Below the pieces are notes generated by a model that saw nothing but the letters and a program-made list of their open reading frames with translations, was not told where the DNA came from and searched no databases. Below, piece after piece: positions 1 to 8,458 of a stretch of DNA of 34,062 nt. Each line of letters opens with the position of its first letter. The stretch's first letter is position 1. This stretch comes from Novosphingobium sp. Chol11 (GTDB lineage: Bacteria > Pseudomonadota > Alphaproteobacteria > Sphingomonadales > Sphingomonadaceae): the NCBI GenBank assembly GCA_945906105.1, contig CAMDQO010000030.1:1-34062 (forward strand), read 5' to 3'. The translations under genes were made by a program, and so were the position numbers.

Positions 1-6
1 AGATGT

Positions 7-96
7 TGGCGGACAGGGTGGGATTCGAACCCACGGTGAGCTTCCACCCACGACGGTTTTCAAGACCGTTGCCTTAAACCACTCGGCCACCTGTCC
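7..96 (-). tRNA. tRNA-Ser (anticodon UGA), CCA end encoded
   Basis: Read on the minus strand, this folds as a class II tRNA. The acceptor stem pairs GGACAGG (96-90) with CCTGTCC (17-11), followed by discriminator G and an encoded CCA (9-7). The D-arm begins GGCCGAGTGG, the anticodon loop is CTTGAAA giving anticodon UGA, there is a long variable arm (GTGGGTGGAAGCTCAC region), and the T-loop is GGTTCGAATCCC. The long variable arm and UGA anticodon identify serine, decoding UCN codons. It is transcribed away from the cell-wall genes that follow on the other strand. Confidence 0.97.
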
Positions 97-193
97 CCTT
101 GCGCTGGTTTAATGCGCTGGACCGACGCTCCGCTAGCGATGTGTGGTGACAAGCGCAATTCCAATTGCTGCCATGTTGTGCGAAGCAGGGACA

Positions 194-1303
194 ATGTTGC
201 ATTTTTCCCGTCCGCTTCACCTGATTTCCGTAACTGTCGCCGCCTTGCTGCTCGGACCGACACAAATGTCGGCGCAAACGGGGATTATGCGGCAAGCCGC
301 GCCGGCAGTTGCTGTGCCAGTGGTTCAGCCAGTGCCCATTGCCTCAGCGCCAAGCGAAAATGACGCATTTCAGGGCTATCTGCAGCTGCTCGCCGCCCGC
401 GCCCACAAGGAAGGGGTGAGCGAGGCGACGATTCGCGCCTTCACCAGCGACCTGACGATCAATCCGCGTGTGGTTCAGCTTGATCGCGCGCAGCCCGGTA
501 CTACCACCAGCGGCGCGATCCCGCTGTTCACCCCCTATCGCCGTGATCATGTTGATGCGGCGCGGATTGCCCGGGGGCGGGCGAAATATGCCGCGGTTGC
601 GGGCTTCACGCCGCAGATCGAGGCGCAATACGGCGTTCCAGCCAAGATCCTTCTGGCGATCTGGGGGCATGAGACTGATTTTGGCGGCTATATGGGCGAT
701 TTCGATCTCGCTCGCGCGCTGGCAACGCTGGCCTATGAGGGGCGGCGGCGCGAATTGTTTGCGGCGGAATTCATCGCCGTGCTCAAGATGGCCGATCAGG
801 GCGTGCCGCGTTATCGCTTGAAAGGCAGCTGGGCCGGGGCTTTCGGCAATCCGCAGTTCTTGCCCTCTATGTATCTGCGGCTTGCGGTGGATGGTGACGG
901 CAATGGCAGCCGCGACATCTGGAGCAGCGCGCCCGATACGCTTGCTTCGATCGCCAACTATTTTCGCGATGCCGGCTGGCGGCCTGGGCAGCCCTGGGGC
1001 GTGGCGGCGACAATCCCCGCCGGATTTGATCGCAGCGCCTATGCCGAAAAGCTCAGCGCGCCTGAATGTCCGCGCGTTCATACCCGCCACAGCCGTTGGC
1101 TGACCGTCGGCGAATGGCGCAATCTAGGGGTGGAGCCCCGCGCGCCCATTGGCGACAATGTGTTGGCCACCCTGTTCGAACCCGATGGGCCAGGAACTCC
1201 CGCATATCTGTTAACCGGGAATTATCGGGTTATCCTCCATTATAACTGCTCGAACTTCTACGCCTTGTCCGTGGGATTACTTGCAGATGAAATCGATCGT
1301 TAA
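194..1303 (+). CDS. Lytic murein transglycosylase, MltB/SLT_2 family
   Basis: This is probably a periplasmic lytic transglycosylase that cleaves the MurNAc-GlcNAc bond of peptidoglycan and forms 1,6-anhydroMurNAc. An N-terminal hydrophobic stretch (HLISVTVAALLL) ending near MSAQT acts as a signal peptide, with no lipobox. The SLT_2 signature is clear: AIWGHETDFGG with catalytic Glu at about residue 160, then GSWAGAFGNPQFLPSMYL and DGNGSRDIW, and DTLASIANYFRDAGW. I chose ATG 194 because it directly precedes the signal peptide and has GGGA just upstream. In-frame GTG 143 and ATG 173 would add an unhelpful leader. The 3' end overlaps rlpA, and dacA-like follows, so three wall enzymes lie in series. 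The family is certain; the exact paralogue name is not. Confidence 0.9.
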   Translation: MLHFSRPLHLISVTVAALLLGPTQMSAQTGIMRQAAPAVAVPVVQPVPIASAPSENDAFQGYLQLLAARAHKEGVSEATIRAFTSDLTINPRVVQLDRAQPGTTTSGAIPLFTPYRRDHVDAARIARGRAKYAAVAGFTPQIEAQYGVPAKILLAIWGHETDFGGYMGDFDLARALATLAYEGRRRELFAAEFIAVLKMADQGVPRYRLKGSWAGAFGNPQFLPSMYLRLAVDGDGNGSRDIWSSAPDTLASIANYFRDAGWRPGQPWGVAATIPAGFDRSAYAEKLSAPECPRVHTRHSRWLTVGEWRNLGVEPRAPIGDNVLATLFEPDGPGTPAYLLTGNYRVILHYNCSNFYALSVGLLADEIDR

Positions 1304-2195
1304 CCGTGCTGCCACACTAAGCCTCATTTCCCTGCTCGCCGCTTGCGGTGGCTCGGGGCATGAGCGCGCCGCGCTGGCTTCAGCCCCCCTTGATCCACAG
1401 CGCACCGGCCCTGCGGCCGATTATCCGATGGTTCTGGGTCAGCCCTATGTGGTCGATGGCGTCAGCTATACGCCTGTTGACCAGATGAATTATGATGCAA
1501 CAGGTTATGCCGGGATAGGCAGCGGAGAAGGCGTTTCCATCGCCCATCGCACCTTGCCGATGCCCAGCTATGCCGAGGTGACATCGTTGCTGACCGGCAG
1601 GACTATCCTTGTCCGCGTCACACAGCGCGGGCCGATGACCAATGCCCGGCTGATCGAGCTATCGCCCGCTGCCGCAGCCCAGCTTGGGGCAACATCGGAT
1701 CACACACCGATCCGCATTCGCCGGGTCAACCCGCCCGAGCAGGAGCGGGCCATGCTGCGCTCCGGCGGCCAAGCCCCGGCGCGCATGGATACCCCGATGT
1801 CGCTGGCCAATGTGCTTCGGCGCAAGCTTGATCCGAATTTCGTTGCTGGCCCTGCGGCAGCACCATCACCATGGCCTTCTTCGACTTCGCCAGCGGTGCA
1901 ACCGAGCGCGGTGACAACCCCGGTAAAGGCGCCGGTTAAAGCTGCTGCAAATGTTCCTGCAAAAGCCCCTGCAACCACTTCACTCAAAGGGAGCCAAGTT
2001 GTGCAGGTTGGCGCATTCTCAAGCAATGCCAGCGCCAGCGCAGTGGCGAAAAAGGTTGGCGGCACTGTCGCCCAATCAGGCAATCTATTTCGTGTCCGAA
2101 TGGGGCCATTTCCCAGTCGTGGAGAAGCCGCAGCCGCACTCGCCAAGGCCAGAGCAGCCGGTTATAGCGACGCGCGAATCCAGCGTGCCGATTAA
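1287..2195 (+). CDS. rlpA: RlpA-like septal-ring lipoprotein with SPOR domain
   Basis: This is an outer-membrane lipoprotein of the RlpA family: double-psi beta-barrel plus SPOR, lytic transglycosylases acting on denuded glycans at the division septum. The lipobox LLAAC puts the lipidated Cys at residue 20 from ATG 1287; ATG 1281 would add two residues. The barrel spans roughly residues 45-145 (YTPVDQMNYDATGYAG, ending RLIELSPAAAAQLG). A Pro/Ala/Lys-rich linker follows, then a C-terminal SPOR domain (VVQVGAFSSNASASA and LFRVRMGPFPSRGEA) at about 235-302. The usual N-D-R-G-P motif of the barrel reads VRVTQRGPM, so the conserved Asp is Gln and catalytic activity is doubtful. It overlaps the transglycosylase gene by 17 nt, which suggests translational coupling. 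The family is secure; activity is inferred to be weak or absent. Confidence 0.85.
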   Translation: MKSIVNRAATLSLISLLAACGGSGHERAALASAPLDPQRTGPAADYPMVLGQPYVVDGVSYTPVDQMNYDATGYAGIGSGEGVSIAHRTLPMPSYAEVTSLLTGRTILVRVTQRGPMTNARLIELSPAAAAQLGATSDHTPIRIRRVNPPEQERAMLRSGGQAPARMDTPMSLANVLRRKLDPNFVAGPAAAPSPWPSSTSPAVQPSAVTTPVKAPVKAAANVPAKAPATTSLKGSQVVQVGAFSSNASASAVAKKVGGTVAQSGNLFRVRMGPFPSRGEAAAALAKARAAGYSDARIQRAD

Positions 2196-2242
2196 GGGTT
2201 GATCCCGCCCGGCGCTGGTCAAGCCTTGCGCCGGGAGCGGAA

Positions 2243-3493
2243 TTGAAACGCCATCTGCTGAAATTTCTGTCGGCCCTGCTGCTGCCTCTGGCGGCCCTGT
2301 TGCTGCCTCTGTCGACAATGCCAGTGCTGTCTGCGCCAAATGATCTCGTCGCGCAGACCGGTGACGCGCATTACGCGCCGATAGCGCTGCCCAATTCTGC
2401 CGCTGATCCGAACAGCCCGCCGCCAGAACTGGCCAAGGTTCCGATTGCGCTGCTGATTGACCTGAGCTCTGGGCAGACTCTCTACGCCAAGGAACCTGAC
2501 CGCCGTTTCGTTCCCGCATCGATCACCAAAGTGATGACGCTCTACACCGCGTTCGAACTGATCAAGCACCGCCATATCAAGCCCGAACAGCGCCTGCGCA
2601 TGAGCTTGTCGGCCTTCAAGGACTGGGACCATGTCGGCTCCACCATGTTCCTTGATCCGACGATGAACCCCTCGATCAATGATCTGCTGCTGGGCATCGC
2701 CAATGTATCGGCCAATGATGCCTGCATCGTGCTGGCCGAAGGCGCGGCGGGCTCTGTGCCGAACTGGACCGCGCTGATGAACGGACAAGCGCGGCGATTG
2801 GGCATGAAAAACAGCCATTTCGGCACACCTAACGGGTGGATGGACGAGGGTGAGACATTTGTGTCTGCGCTGGATCTGACCAAATTGGCTGAGGCTATGA
2901 TTGTTGGCCATCCAGATTTCTATCATCGCTATGTCGGTCATGAGACACTAAGCTGGAACGGTATTACCCAGTATAATCACGATCCCATTCTCGGGCGGAT
3001 TGAAGGGGCTGATGGAATCAAGACCGGGTTTACCAATCAGTCCGGTTTTGGCTATCTCGGCACGGCACAGCGCGGCGGGCGGCGGCTGGTGATGGTTGTA
3101 GCAGGGGCAAGTCGAAAGCATGAACGCGATGCAGCAGCACGCGCGCTGATGAACTGGGGATTTGCCGCGTTTTCGAGCCAGCCGATCTTCGCCGCCGGTC
3201 AAACCATCGGCGAGGCCAAGGTGCAAGGTGGGACTGATCGCCATGTCAATCTGGTGACTCCATCGGGCTTTGCAGCGAGCATGCCGATGGATACAAAAGA
3301 CCCTGTATCGATGCGGATCGTCTATGACGGTCCGCTGGAAGCACCGGTTGAAAAGGGGTCTATCGTCGCCGCACTGGAAATCCGCATTGGCAAGAAAGCC
3401 CCGCACCGAGTGCCTCTGGTCGCTGGCGAGTCCGTCGGGCGCGGCGGATGGCTGGCGCGGTTGCGCGACGGCCTGTTCGGGATCGTGACATGA
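2243..3493 (+). CDS. D-alanyl-D-alanine carboxypeptidase (PBP5/6 type, DacA/DacC-like)
   Basis: This penicillin-binding protein trims the terminal D-Ala from peptidoglycan pentapeptides in the periplasm. All three serine-peptidase S11 motifs are present: S93-I-T-K (PASITKVMTLY), S156-A-N and K260-T-G (DGIKTGFTNQSG). An N-terminal signal peptide (LLKFLSALLLPLAALLLPL) ends near VLSA. The C-terminal domain (about 310-416) is the PBP5-type beta domain, ending in a hydrophobic/basic tail (WLARLRDGLFGIVT) that could anchor it to the membrane. The start is TTG at 2243, supported by GGGAG 5 nt upstream and by the position of the signal peptide; no ATG or GTG fits. The stop overlaps the tmk start in an ATGA, so cell-wall and nucleotide genes are probably cotranscribed. 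Confidence 0.93.
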   Translation: MKRHLLKFLSALLLPLAALLLPLSTMPVLSAPNDLVAQTGDAHYAPIALPNSAADPNSPPPELAKVPIALLIDLSSGQTLYAKEPDRRFVPASITKVMTLYTAFELIKHRHIKPEQRLRMSLSAFKDWDHVGSTMFLDPTMNPSINDLLLGIANVSANDACIVLAEGAAGSVPNWTALMNGQARRLGMKNSHFGTPNGWMDEGETFVSALDLTKLAEAMIVGHPDFYHRYVGHETLSWNGITQYNHDPILGRIEGADGIKTGFTNQSGFGYLGTAQRGGRRLVMVVAGASRKHERDAAARALMNWGFAAFSSQPIFAAGQTIGEAKVQGGTDRHVNLVTPSGFAASMPMDTKDPVSMRIVYDGPLEAPVEKGSIVAALEIRIGKKAPHRVPLVAGESVGRGGWLARLRDGLFGIVT

Positions 3494-4116
3494 GTGAAGG
3501 ACGCTTCATCGCTTTCGAGGGCGGCGAGGGGGCAGGAAAATCCACCCAGACTCGCCTGCTGGCAGAGGCTTTGCGGGCCAGAAAACTTGAAGTTGTCACT
3601 ACCCGTGAGCCAGGCGGAACACCGGGGGCTGAGGCCATTCGTGCCTTGTTGCTCGGAATCGAAGGCGACGGCTGGCACCCCCGCGCCGAAGCCCTGCTGT
3701 TCGCGGCCGCCAGATCAGATCACGTCGAACGCCTGATCGTTCCGGCACTGGCGCGCGGAGCATGGGTGATCTGTGATCGTTTCGTCGATTCAAGCCGCGC
3801 TTATCAGGGCGGAGGCGGCGGGCTTTCCGATGGCGAGGTCATGGAATTGCATCGCATCGGTAGCGGCGGCTTGCTCCCCGATCTGACCGTGCTGATCGAG
3901 GTGTCGCCCGATGTGGCGGAGGCGCGGCTCGATGCACGCGATAGCGGTGCCGCTGACCGCATCGGCGGGCGATCAGCCGCATTTCACGCCAAGGTGGCTG
4001 CTGCTTTTGATCGCTTCGCCGCTGCTGATCCCAGCCGTTTCGCCCGGATTGATGGCAATGGCAGCGCAGAATCAATCCACATAGCTGTAATCGCCGCGCT
4101 GGAAGCGCTGGCGTGA
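3490..4116 (+). CDS. tmk: Thymidylate kinase
   Basis: Phosphorylates dTMP to dTDP with ATP in the cytoplasm, for dTTP synthesis. At 208 residues it has normal length. The P-loop EGGEGAGKST is at residues 10-19, the DR(F/Y) motif with substrate-site residues is VICDRFVDSSRAYQG, and the LID region is ARDSGAADRIGGRS. The start at ATG 3490 overlaps the carboxypeptidase stop (ATGA). An in-frame start at 3448 would only add residues that read through the upstream gene. It is followed by holB with a 4-nt GTGA overlap; the tmk-holB pair is a widespread bacterial arrangement. Confidence 0.96.
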   Translation: MSEGRFIAFEGGEGAGKSTQTRLLAEALRARKLEVVTTREPGGTPGAEAIRALLLGIEGDGWHPRAEALLFAAARSDHVERLIVPALARGAWVICDRFVDSSRAYQGGGGGLSDGEVMELHRIGSGGLLPDLTVLIEVSPDVAEARLDARDSGAADRIGGRSAAFHAKVAAAFDRFAAADPSRFARIDGNGSAESIHIAVIAALEALA

Positions 4117-5066
4117 TCCTCACCGGCCATGATGAAGCATGGCATGAATGGCGCGCCGCCATGGCGGGATCGCGGATGCACCACGGCTGGATTCTCGCGG
4201 GCAAGAAAGGACTCGGCAAGGCAGCTTTCGCGCTCATGGCGGCACGAGAACTGGTCGCCGAGCCAGGAGTCATGCAGCCCGATGCCCACCCCGATATCAT
4301 CGTGCTTGAACATCTGCCCTCCAGTGATGACGAGGAAAAGAAGAAGGCTGATGGCAAGCCTTTCCAGACCAAGCGCAACATCACGATTGATCAGATCAGG
4401 CGCATGCAGCGGCGGCTCAATACCCGGCCAACGCTTGGCCAGCGGCGCGTCATCATCATTGATCCCGCCGATGATATGGAAAAAGGCGCCGTCAACGCCC
4501 TGCTCAAAAGCCTTGAAGAACCCCCATCTGGCACCTTTTTCCTGCTGGTATCTCACCGCCCGGGACGACTGCTGGCAACAATCCGTTCACGCTGCAGGAC
4601 CCTTCGCTTTCCGGCGCTGAGTGATGCGGAGGTTGCGGCGATCCTCAGCCATGAAGCCCCGCAAGCCGATACCGCGACGCGCGCTGCGGCGGTTGCAGCG
4701 GCGGAAGGATCACCCGGTGCCGCGCTGGCCATCGTCGAGCTCGATCTTGGCAAGCTGCATGAAATCATGCTTCGTCTGGTGGACGAAGGTGACGAGCATT
4801 TCATTCTGCGTGGCGCTCTGGCTGCGGCCATCGGCGCAAAGCCTGACCGCGAGCGTCAGCAGGCAACGCTCGATCTTGCCCGCGCGGTTCTCGCTGCCGC
4901 GGTCAGGGGGGCGGCAAAAGCCAAACAGGCCCGGGTTGTGGAGGCCCATGCCGCCATGGCGCAGCTTTCGGTGCTGGCGCCGATTGCCAATTTCGATGCC
5001 GGACTGCTGGCCATGGAAATTGGCGGGTTGCTGGCGGCGGCAGGGCTGCCTAGAGAAGCGGCCTGA
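4113..5066 (+). CDS. holB: DNA polymerase III subunit delta' (clamp-loader)
   Basis: A subunit of the clamp-loader AAA+ assembly that places the beta sliding clamp on primed DNA. The N-terminus has HHGWILAGKKGLGKAAFA, a degenerate Walker A as expected for a non-hydrolysing delta' subunit. Further on come IIIDPADDMEKGAVNALLKSLEEPP and the sensor/SRC motif TIRSRCRTLRF. There are no clustered Cys residues where E. coli delta' binds zinc, so the zinc module appears absent. The start is GTG at 4113, overlapping the tmk stop (GTGA). The C-terminal third (about 210-317) is the helical collar domain and is poorly conserved. Function is assigned with good confidence from motif order and from its place after tmk and before metG. 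Confidence 0.92.
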   Translation: MILTGHDEAWHEWRAAMAGSRMHHGWILAGKKGLGKAAFALMAARELVAEPGVMQPDAHPDIIVLEHLPSSDDEEKKKADGKPFQTKRNITIDQIRRMQRRLNTRPTLGQRRVIIIDPADDMEKGAVNALLKSLEEPPSGTFFLLVSHRPGRLLATIRSRCRTLRFPALSDAEVAAILSHEAPQADTATRAAAVAAAEGSPGAALAIVELDLGKLHEIMLRLVDEGDEHFILRGALAAAIGAKPDRERQQATLDLARAVLAAAVRGAAKAKQARVVEAHAAMAQLSVLAPIANFDAGLLAMEIGGLLAAAGLPREAA

Positions 5067-5118
5067 CACTTCCCATCTGCGCCAGACGCTTCTCAACTGC
5101 GAAAGTACCCAAGCGGCT

Positions 5119-6684
5119 ATGGCCGAGCCCTATTACATCACCACCGCGATCAGCTATCCCAATGGCAAGCCGCATATCGGCCATGCCTATGAAGCCATCG
5201 CCGCCGATGTCATCGCCCGCCACCAGCGGTTGCGGGGCAGGGACGTGCGCTTTCAGACCGGTGCCGACGAGCACGGGCTGAAAATGGCGCAAAAAGCACG
5301 TGAGCTGGGTGTGACGCCTAAAGAGCTTTGTGACGAAATGTCACAATATTTCATTGATATGTGTGATGCTCTGAATGTCTCTTATGATGTATTCCTACGC
5401 ACCACCGAAGCGCGCCACCATCTCGCCAGTCAGGAATTGTGGCGGCGGATGGAAGCTAATGGCGATCTCTATCTCGATCGTTACGAAGGCTGGTACTCGA
5501 TCCGCGACGAAGCCTATTACGACGAGAGCGAACTGACGACAGGGGAAGGGGGGGATAAACTCTCCCCACAAGGAACCCCGGTTGAGTGGACGGTGGAGGA
5601 AAGCTGGTTCTTCCGCCTGTCAAATTATGCCGAGCCACTGCTGGCGCTGTTCAACGAGCACCCCGAATTCCTGAAGCCCGACAGCCGCCGCAATGAAGTG
5701 ATGCGCTTTATCGAAGGCGGTCTGCGCGATCTCTCGGTCTCGCGCACCAGCTTTGATTGGGGCGTAAAGGTTCCGGGCTCTGAAAACCATGTCATGTATG
5801 TCTGGGTCGATGCCTTGACCAACTATCTGACTGGCCTAGGTTTTCCGGGCGATACTCCTGAAATGGCCAAGTGGTGGCCGGCCGATCTGCACCTGATCGG
5901 CAAGGACATTGTCCGCTTCCACACGGTTTACTGGCCAGCCTTCCTGATGAGCGCCAAGCTGCCGCTGCCCAAACAGGTTTTCGGCCACGGCTTCCTGCTC
6001 AATCGCGGGCAGAAGGAATCGAAATCACTCGGCAATGTCACCGACTCACTGGCACTGGCGGACAAGTTCGGCGTCGATGTGTTGCGCTATTTCCTGATGC
6101 GCGAAGTCGCCTTCGGTCAGGATGGCACCTATTCGCCCGAAGCCATTGTCACCCGTGCCAATGCCGAACTGGCCAACAGCTTCGGCAATCTGGCGCAACG
6201 CACGCTCAGTTTCATTGCTAAAAATCTGGATGGCAGTCTTCCCGAAATATTCGGTCACGACGCAGCCGACACCGCCCTGTTCGAAACGGTCAGCAAAGCG
6301 GTCCACATCGAAATTCCCTTGGCCTTTGATGCCGTGGCCCCCACCCAGGCAATCGAGATCTGGATGCAAGCAGTCTTCGCTTGCAATGCCTATATCGATG
6401 CACAGGCGCCGTGGGCGCTTCGCAAGACCGATGCAGAGCGGATGCAGACCGTTCTCGCCACGCTTTATATTTGCATTGCTCAACTGGCTGTTGCGATCCA
6501 GCCGGTGATCCCTTCGAGCGCCGGAAAGTTGCTTGATACCATGGGTATCCCGGCGGAAAAGCGTGATTATTCAGCAATTGGATCGCACTGGTATTCGCCT
6601 CTCGCTGAAAGCGATTTTCGCCTGATGGCCCCAGCGCCGCTGTTCCCGCGCCTTGAACTTCCGGTGGAGGAAAGCGCGGCCTGA
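5119..6684 (+). CDS. metG: Methionyl-tRNA synthetase
   Basis: A class I aminoacyl-tRNA synthetase that charges tRNA-Met for initiation and elongation. The HIGH motif is in SYPNGKPHIGHAYEA, followed by FQTGADEHGLKMAQKA. The KMSKS loop is present as QKESKSLGN, with Glu replacing Met. At 521 residues it is the short form without the C-terminal tRNA-binding dimerisation domain, and no Cys-rich knuckle is visible in the connective region. ATG 5119 is chosen because the conserved sequence begins immediately after it (MAEPYYITTAISYPNGKPH); the open frame upstream belongs to holB read out of frame. The ribosome-binding site is weak. Its stop overlaps the tatD start as TGATG. Confidence 0.95.
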   Translation: MAEPYYITTAISYPNGKPHIGHAYEAIAADVIARHQRLRGRDVRFQTGADEHGLKMAQKARELGVTPKELCDEMSQYFIDMCDALNVSYDVFLRTTEARHHLASQELWRRMEANGDLYLDRYEGWYSIRDEAYYDESELTTGEGGDKLSPQGTPVEWTVEESWFFRLSNYAEPLLALFNEHPEFLKPDSRRNEVMRFIEGGLRDLSVSRTSFDWGVKVPGSENHVMYVWVDALTNYLTGLGFPGDTPEMAKWWPADLHLIGKDIVRFHTVYWPAFLMSAKLPLPKQVFGHGFLLNRGQKESKSLGNVTDSLALADKFGVDVLRYFLMREVAFGQDGTYSPEAIVTRANAELANSFGNLAQRTLSFIAKNLDGSLPEIFGHDAADTALFETVSKAVHIEIPLAFDAVAPTQAIEIWMQAVFACNAYIDAQAPWALRKTDAERMQTVLATLYICIAQLAVAIQPVIPSSAGKLLDTMGIPAEKRDYSAIGSHWYSPLAESDFRLMAPAPLFPRLELPVEESAA

Positions 6685-7460
6685 TGCTGATCGATTCGCA
6701 CTGTCACCTCAACTACAAGGGCCTGGTCGAGGACCAGCAGGGCGTGCTCACCCGCGCCCGCGCCGCCGGAGTGACGGGCTTCCTCAACATCTCCACCCGC
6801 CAGAGAGAATGGTCGGATATCATAGGTTTAGCGACGCGTGAAAGCGATGTCTGGGCCAGCGTCGGCGTGCACCCACATGAGGCAGACGCCCATGCCGATC
6901 TCGGCGCTGCCGCGCTGCTGGAGGCCGCCGAACACCCACGCGTAATCGCCATTGGCGAGACCGGCCTCGATTACTACTACGATCACTCAGACCGCGCAGT
7001 TCAGCGCGCCCTGTTCCGCACCCACATCGGCGTCGCCCGCAAAACCGGGCTGCCGCTGATCGTTCACACCCGTGAAGCAGAGCATGATACCGCCGAGATC
7101 ATTGCCGATGAAATGGGGAAGGGGGCCTTCCCGGCGCTGATCCATTGCTTCACGGCATCGGCGGATTTTGCGCGGAAAATGCTTGATCTGGGGCTGACCA
7201 TATCGCTCTCAGGCATCGTAACCTTCAAGAATGCCAAGGACTTGCAGGCGATAGCCTTGGAAATACCCGAGGATCGCCTGCTGGTAGAAACCGATGCACC
7301 ATTCCTCGCGCCGATTCCGCACAGAGGTCGCGTTTGCGAACCAGCTTTTGTCGCCGATACACTGCGTTTTGTCGCAGATTTGCGCGGTGTAAGCGTGGAA
7401 GCGCTGCGCGAAACCACGACGCGCAATTTCTTCCGGCTGTTCACGAAAGCGCGTCCGTGA
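6684..7460 (+). CDS. tatD: TatD-family metal-dependent DNase
   Basis: An amidohydrolase-fold, Mg-dependent 3'-5' exonuclease family with proposed roles in DNA repair and DNA turnover. Metal-binding features are all seen: DSHCHLNY (HxH) at the N-terminus, GETGLDYYYD, IVHTREAEHD, ALIHCFTAS and VETDAPFLAP. The length of 258 aa is typical. The start overlaps the metG stop in a TGATG, which implies coupled translation. It is followed by the metallo-beta-lactamase gene with a GTGA overlap. The metG-tatD-MBL order recurs in Alphaproteobacteria (from memory). The exact substrate in vivo is not known from sequence. Confidence 0.94.
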   Translation: MLIDSHCHLNYKGLVEDQQGVLTRARAAGVTGFLNISTRQREWSDIIGLATRESDVWASVGVHPHEADAHADLGAAALLEAAEHPRVIAIGETGLDYYYDHSDRAVQRALFRTHIGVARKTGLPLIVHTREAEHDTAEIIADEMGKGAFPALIHCFTASADFARKMLDLGLTISLSGIVTFKNAKDLQAIALEIPEDRLLVETDAPFLAPIPHRGRVCEPAFVADTLRFVADLRGVSVEALRETTTRNFFRLFTKARP

Positions 7461-8224
7461 AGCTGCTCATGCTCGGTTCCGGCACCTCAACCGGTGTGCC
7501 GCGTATCGGCAATGACTGGGGCCTGTGCGATCCCGCCGAGCCCAAAAACCGCCGTAGCCGGGTCTCCATTATCGTTGAGAGCAATGACGGTGCGCGGTTG
7601 CTGATTGATACTTCAACCGATTTGCGCGCGCAGTTGCTGGCGAACAACATCGACCGGATCGACGGTGTGCTGTGGACTCACGATCACGCCGATCACTGCC
7701 ACGGCATCGATGATCTGCGACCATTGCGATATGGCCGAGGCGGCTCAATTCCTGGCTATGCAGCTAGTGAAACAGTGCGGCGCCTGCGCCAGCGCTTTGG
7801 TTATGTCTTCGCCGGCGAGCATGGTTATCACACCATCGTGGCACTCGATTCACTTGAGCGGATGCGGATGTGTGCTGGAATTGGCGTGAGTTCAGTCCAG
7901 ATGCCGCACGGGCACGCACAATCAACCGGATTTCGGCTTGAATGTGATGGTAAATCAATCTGTTATGCAACAGACTTCGCTCAAATCACCCGGGAAATGG
8001 TCGAACTCTTCACAGCTTGCGATATTCTCGTTGTCGATTGCCTGCGCCGCGAACCGCATCCAACGCACGCGCATCTTGGCATGGCACTGGAACTGATCGA
8101 AGCTTCTCGCGCCAATCGGGCGGTGCTGTCTCATCTCGACAAAAGCATGGATTATCGCGCGCTAAGCGACGAAGTGCCGGACCATGTGCTGGTCGGCTTT
8201 GATGGTCTGGAACTGATGGCATGA
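7457..8224 (+). CDS. Metallo-beta-lactamase-fold hydrolase, PhnP-like phosphodiesterase
   Basis: The protein begins KLLMLGSGTSTGVPRIG, the opening strand of PhnP/RNase Z-like members. It carries the di-metal motif WTHDHADHCHGIDD (HxHxDH), a later His in VQMPHGHAQSTGF, an Asp ligand in DILVVDCLRREPH and a final VLSHLDKSMDY. PhnP itself is a cyclic ribose phosphodiesterase of phosphonate degradation, but there are no other phn genes here, so a general cyclic-nucleotide or phosphodiester role is more likely. The start is GTG at 7457, overlapping the tatD stop (GTGA); extensions further upstream would run inside tatD. Length is 255 aa. Confidence 0.88.
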   Translation: MKLLMLGSGTSTGVPRIGNDWGLCDPAEPKNRRSRVSIIVESNDGARLLIDTSTDLRAQLLANNIDRIDGVLWTHDHADHCHGIDDLRPLRYGRGGSIPGYAASETVRRLRQRFGYVFAGEHGYHTIVALDSLERMRMCAGIGVSSVQMPHGHAQSTGFRLECDGKSICYATDFAQITREMVELFTACDILVVDCLRREPHPTHAHLGMALELIEASRANRAVLSHLDKSMDYRALSDEVPDHVLVGFDGLELMA

Positions 8225-8415
8225 ACGTCACTGGCATGAGCATGGCGAACGGAACGGCGGCAGTTGCGATTTTAACATCGCTGCTTTGGCTGCTTCTCAA
8301 TTATCGCGCCTTGCAAGCTCAAGGTCTTTCATTTGAAACCAAGGCCAAAATGGCGGTTGCCTGGATTGTTATCATTTCTGGCTTGGCCTTTGTTTTAAGT
8401 CGTATTGCTCCGTGA
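8221..8415 (+). CDS. Small two-helix membrane protein, function unknown
   Basis: A 64-residue protein overlapping the hydrolase stop as ATGA. It has two hydrophobic segments, about residues 12-28 (TAAVAILTSLLWLLLNY) and 46-62 (VAWIVIISGLAFVLSRI), separated by a short polar loop, a helical-hairpin inner-membrane topology. I recognise no family motif. Coupling to the upstream gene and an intact frame argue that it is real. It is followed by an AT-rich gap before mazG. Confidence 0.7.
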   Translation: MNVTGMSMANGTAAVAILTSLLWLLLNYRALQAQGLSFETKAKMAVAWIVIISGLAFVLSRIAP

Positions 8416-8444
8416 GGGGGCTTTAGCGATATTTATTATTTAAC

Positions 8445-8458
8445 ATAATATATATTAT
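8445..8458. promoter_or_regulatory. AT-only 14-bp perfect palindrome upstream of mazG
   Basis: ATAATATATATTAT is a perfect dyad in the centre of an AT-rich tract (about 8428-8466) between the small membrane protein and mazG. It stands out in this GC-rich sequence. It lies 22 nt before the mazG ATG, where a promoter or an operator would be expected. No clear Shine-Dalgarno precedes mazG. Assignment as a regulatory site is inference; AT-only tracts also make short palindromes by chance. Confidence 0.3.

Noticed and set aside
143..193. Upstream in-frame starts of the MltB-type gene
   Set aside because: They would bury the signal peptide behind 17 extra residues; ATG 194 has a better ribosome-binding site.
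344..1090. Long open frame on the minus strand opposite the transglycosylase gene
   Set aside because: It is the complement of a clearly conserved gene in GC-rich DNA, has Arg/Gly/Ala-heavy composition and shows no family motif.
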